A DNA stretch of 64,000 bases, from assembly GCA_003797895.1 (NCBI GenBank), contig RKQB01000001.1:1-64000 (forward strand), read 5' to 3'. This document shows positions 61,943 through 64,000 of the stretch, piece by piece; position 1 is the stretch's first letter; each line of letters begins with the position of its first letter. Both the position numbers and the translations under genes were made by a program. Origin of the DNA: Cyclobacteriaceae bacterium YHN15. GTDB taxonomy: Bacteria > Bacteroidota > Bacteroidia > Cytophagales > Cyclobacteriaceae. A model generated the notes under the pieces. It was given only the letters and a program-made list of their open reading frames with translations, ran no database searches and had not been told where the DNA came from.

Positions 61943-63676
61943 TTAGTATTCCAACCTATAAACGGGATATCGGTTATGTTCTTTTTCTTTCCAGGGAGAG
62001 TGTTCATAAACCCACCGCAATTGGGCTGGTCCGGAATTTGCCAATTCAGGGTTTTGGGATTTAGCCTTCTCCAGTTCTTTTCGGATTTCCGGATTTTGAT
62101 CCAAATAATCAGCAGCCAAATCCTCAAAAACATAAGCTGAATACCCTTCTTTTGCCTGGAGAATAGTGTCAAAGAAATTCCATGCAAAGAAACTGTCTTC
62201 ACTTTCCGGTTCCAAAACTTCAACAATATAACGGTTGCTTTCCTGATCCATGGGTACCACAATATCGCCTGCCCTGAATTTTATAAGTGCTTGGGATTTT
62301 TCAACTTTGATATTGTTGTGGAGGTAGTGCCCTTCAAAAGGCCTTTGAGCTGTCTGAAATTCCGATATGGAGTAAACACTTACGGTAAGCATAGTGTCTT
62401 TATTTAATGTGTTCCAACTGACTCCATTTCTCTGGAGATTTTCAATTACTGTAAACCATCCCTGCGGAATGACATAGGCTTTGGGTTTTTCTATTGAAAT
62501 CCCTTCTTTATATGTATCAAAAAATTTCACTTGCTTGGTGAAAGGCTTATTTCTGTCATAATATAGCCTGGGATGGCCTGAAATCCGGGATGGTTTTTGG
62601 CCCGATTCGTAGCCTTTATATTCTATCCATTTGTACTCGTTTCGGTCCAAAGAATGGTTCAATGAAAAATAGTTTTTTTCTTTTTGAGCAAGGCGGTCTT
62701 TTTTCGCCAGTGAAACTATTTTTTTTCCATCTTTTTCGATGACTTCCAGAAAAGAAAGGAATAACTGATAAGTGGACCAAACTCTTTGGTCATAAGGTTT
62801 GAGCATATGGGTTTCGGGCATGAAACTCAAAGTGCTAAACAAGGCAGCATACCCGCTACTGTACCTTCCGCTATCTTTAAACTTTGCCCACCCATCTTCT
62901 GGTTTTCCCCCCCAGGCATTCACATAAGGAACCATTTGGAAGTTCTTCTTTTTCATTTTGTCAAATAATATGGGATTAAGCTCATTCTCCAGGTAATCAC
63001 CTAACTCTCCACCAAGACGGTTGTGCTGGGTAGAAATCAAAGTCATCACATGTTGGTAATCCGCACCGTTGCTTACGTGGGTATCAATAAAAATCTGAGG
63101 TCTTAGCCAATTGAAAATCAATTGGAAAGAACGGGAATTTTTTGTGTCCGCCTTAATAAAATCCCTGTTCAGGTCAAAATTTCTAGCATTACCTCGAAAA
63201 CCGAATTCCTCTGGACCATTCTGATTTACCCTGCTGAAACTTCCACGGTTCAGGTGACCACCAATGTTGTAAACCGGAATTAGGGCAACAGCCAGATCAT
63301 CGGGAACCTCTATTTTTCCCAAAACCATATCTCTTAAAAATAGCATGGAAGCATCAATCCCATCGGGTTCCCCTGGGTGGATTCCGTTATTGATGAACAA
63401 TACCAATCGGTCATTATCATGCCACTTTTTTGGATCAAAATCTCCTTTTTTATCAAAAAGCACTACGTGAAGGGGTAGCCCAGCATCAGTCATACCCATC
63501 TCGCTGATTGCAACTTCCTCAAAGTCATTTGCAATCCTTTGAAAATAATTAATTACTTTCTCATAACTTGGTGTTTCCTTACCTCCCGTAACTTCAAATC
63601 GTGTTTCATACAGGTCTTGGGCCTCAAGTGAACCGCAAAGGATAAACGCAATGAATAATAGGTTCAAATTCTTCAT
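61943..63676 (-). CDS. M14-family zinc carboxypeptidase
   Basis: A 577-residue exported metallopeptidase. The ATG at 63676 starts a clean signal peptide (MKNLNLLFIAFILCGSLEAQ); an in-frame start at 63760 would bury it. The zinc ligands are in GIHPGEPDG (His100, Glu103) and IDTHVSNG (His200). The catalytic domain covers about 35-330; the C-terminal 250 residues form a separate, probably beta-rich domain. It acts in the periplasm or outside. No transporter adjoins. Confidence 0.9.
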   Translation of the reverse strand: MKNLNLLFIAFILCGSLEAQDLYETRFEVTGGKETPSYEKVINYFQRIANDFEEVAISEMGMTDAGLPLHVVLFDKKGDFDPKKWHDNDRLVLFINNGIHPGEPDGIDASMLFLRDMVLGKIEVPDDLAVALIPVYNIGGHLNRGSFSRVNQNGPEEFGFRGNARNFDLNRDFIKADTKNSRSFQLIFNWLRPQIFIDTHVSNGADYQHVMTLISTQHNRLGGELGDYLENELNPILFDKMKKKNFQMVPYVNAWGGKPEDGWAKFKDSGRYSSGYAALFSTLSFMPETHMLKPYDQRVWSTYQLFLSFLEVIEKDGKKIVSLAKKDRLAQKEKNYFSLNHSLDRNEYKWIEYKGYESGQKPSRISGHPRLYYDRNKPFTKQVKFFDTYKEGISIEKPKAYVIPQGWFTVIENLQRNGVSWNTLNKDTMLTVSVYSISEFQTAQRPFEGHYLHNNIKVEKSQALIKFRAGDIVVPMDQESNRYIVEVLEPESEDSFFAWNFFDTILQAKEGYSAYVFEDLAADYLDQNPEIRKELEKAKSQNPELANSGPAQLRWVYEHSPWKEKEHNRYPVYRLEY

Positions 63677-63765
63677 GCCCAAATTTGGAAAAAATGTGCT
63701 GCAAATGCTAATGAGAGAAAGTTTGTTGGAATATTTTAAATGTGTAATAATTTTTTTCATATATT

Positions 63766-63807
63766 ACGTTACGTAAAAAACGTTATTATATTTACGTTAT
63801 GTTTTTT
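63766..63807. repeat. Three ACGTTA iterons with a 14-base period
   Basis: ACGTTA starts at 63766, 63780 and 63794, exactly 14 bases apart, each followed by eight AT-rich bases; a further ACGTAA overlaps the first copy at 63771. They lie 34 bases before the AAA ATPase start and 90 bases before the M14 gene on the other strand, so they may be an operator. Confidence 0.55.
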
Positions 63808-63840
63808 ATGTATTAATTTATCAAATTCTTCCTATGTATT

Positions 63841-64000
63841 ATGAAATCACTGGAAAACCCATTTATCCTGACCTCTTTTCACGGCAAAAAATATTTTTGT
63901 GACAGGGATAATGAATTGAAAACTCTGTTCAGTCATGTTGAAAATGATAGGAATGTGTTGTTATATGGATGGAGAGGTTTGGGAAAATCTACTTTAATCC
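63841..64000 (+). CDS. AAA/STAND-like ATP-binding protein, N-terminal part only
   Basis: Fifty-three codons remain before the window ends. They read MKSLENPFILTSFHGKKYFC, then DRDNELKTLF and a P-loop LLYGWRGLGKSTLI. This is the start of the archaeal-type AAA ATPases (ATPase_2 like) with the usual NPF...FCDR opening. In Bacteroidota such genes are often accessory or paired with restriction-like functions. Without the rest nothing further can be said. The iterons at 63766-63807 lie directly upstream. Confidence 0.75.
   Translation, partial: MKSLENPFILTSFHGKKYFCDRDNELKTLFSHVENDRNVLLYGWRGLGKSTLI

Noticed and set aside
63674..63760. 28-residue N-terminal extension of the M14 peptidase
   Set aside because: It places the signal peptide internally; ATG 63676 gives a normal exported protein.
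1..64000. CRISPR arrays, tRNA and rRNA genes, insertion sequences
   Set aside because: No regularly spaced direct repeats of CRISPR length, no tRNA-like T-loop/acceptor pattern, and no transposase with terminal inverted repeats was seen by reading both strands.

Overview
The window looks like a chromosomal segment of a Bacteroidota bacterium, most likely order Cytophagales and family Cyclobacteriaceae-like; the placement is my inference. Supporting signs are AT-rich DNA, TAnnTTTG-type -7 promoter boxes without strong Shine-Dalgarno sequences, a type IX secretion C-terminal domain, an Oar-like TonB receptor, Tat-exported sugar enzymes, a bacterial geranylgeranylglyceryl phosphate synthase, LytTR two-component genes and a YtxJ (bacillithiol) protein. 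No tRNA, rRNA, CRISPR array, prophage or insertion sequence was recognised.

Layout. 1-8.1 kb: the tail of an OmpA-family protein with unusually high GC, an M23 endopeptidase (-), aspS, a large outer-membrane beta-barrel and pheS. 8.1-10.3 kb (-): geranylgeranylglyceryl phosphate synthase behind two small membrane proteins, then a cysteine-cluster protein. 10.5-17.2 kb (+): a lytic transglycosylase, uvrA, a LytS-type kinase with its LytTR regulator, and a second LytTR regulator. 17.3-21.6 kb: a small exported protein, a PIN-PhoH ATPase, a DUF819 transporter and a DUF2442/DUF4160 pair whose DUF4160 member carries an amber codon. 21.9-29.0 kb (-): a capsule-type PHP phosphatase, an epimerase, a TPR protein, phosphosulfolactate synthase, a DUF368 polyprenyl-phosphate transporter, aroE and a PLP decarboxylase. 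29.3-38.1 kb: hflX (+); a minus-strand unit of VWA protein, MoxR/ChlI-like ATPase, CHAD protein and m5C methyltransferase; a small membrane protein, acylphosphatase, prfA and a GNAT (+).

38.2-48.6 kb: a trans-sulfuration-type PLP enzyme and a 935-residue type IX secreted Asp-box/PKD protein (-), then a plus-strand run of a heme c lipoprotein, an SUMF1-fold protein, a Tat Gfo/Idh/MocA oxidoreductase, a Tat hydroxypyruvate isomerase-like TIM barrel, an Asp-box lipoprotein and an orphan HisA-like barrel that lacks the first catalytic Asp. 48.6-56.0 kb (-): a beta-lactamase-fold serine hydrolase, an alpha-oxoamine synthase, a Tat metallophosphoesterase and an Oar-like TonB receptor. 56.3-64 kb: lysoplasmalogenase, YtxJ, a DUF4403 lipoprotein, a DUF5698/DUF2179 protein, an MsbA-type ABC exporter, a DUF6787 protein, an M14 carboxypeptidase and the start of an AAA ATPase behind three ACGTTA repeats with a 14-bp period.

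How it fits together. Most genes are housekeeping or envelope functions. The less ordinary elements are the probable periplasmic sugar-oxidation cluster (42.6-47.7 kb), the HisA-like paralogue, the ATPase/VWA/CHAD unit, the broken DUF4160-DUF2442 pair, a structured intergenic element before hflX, and the iterons at the right edge.
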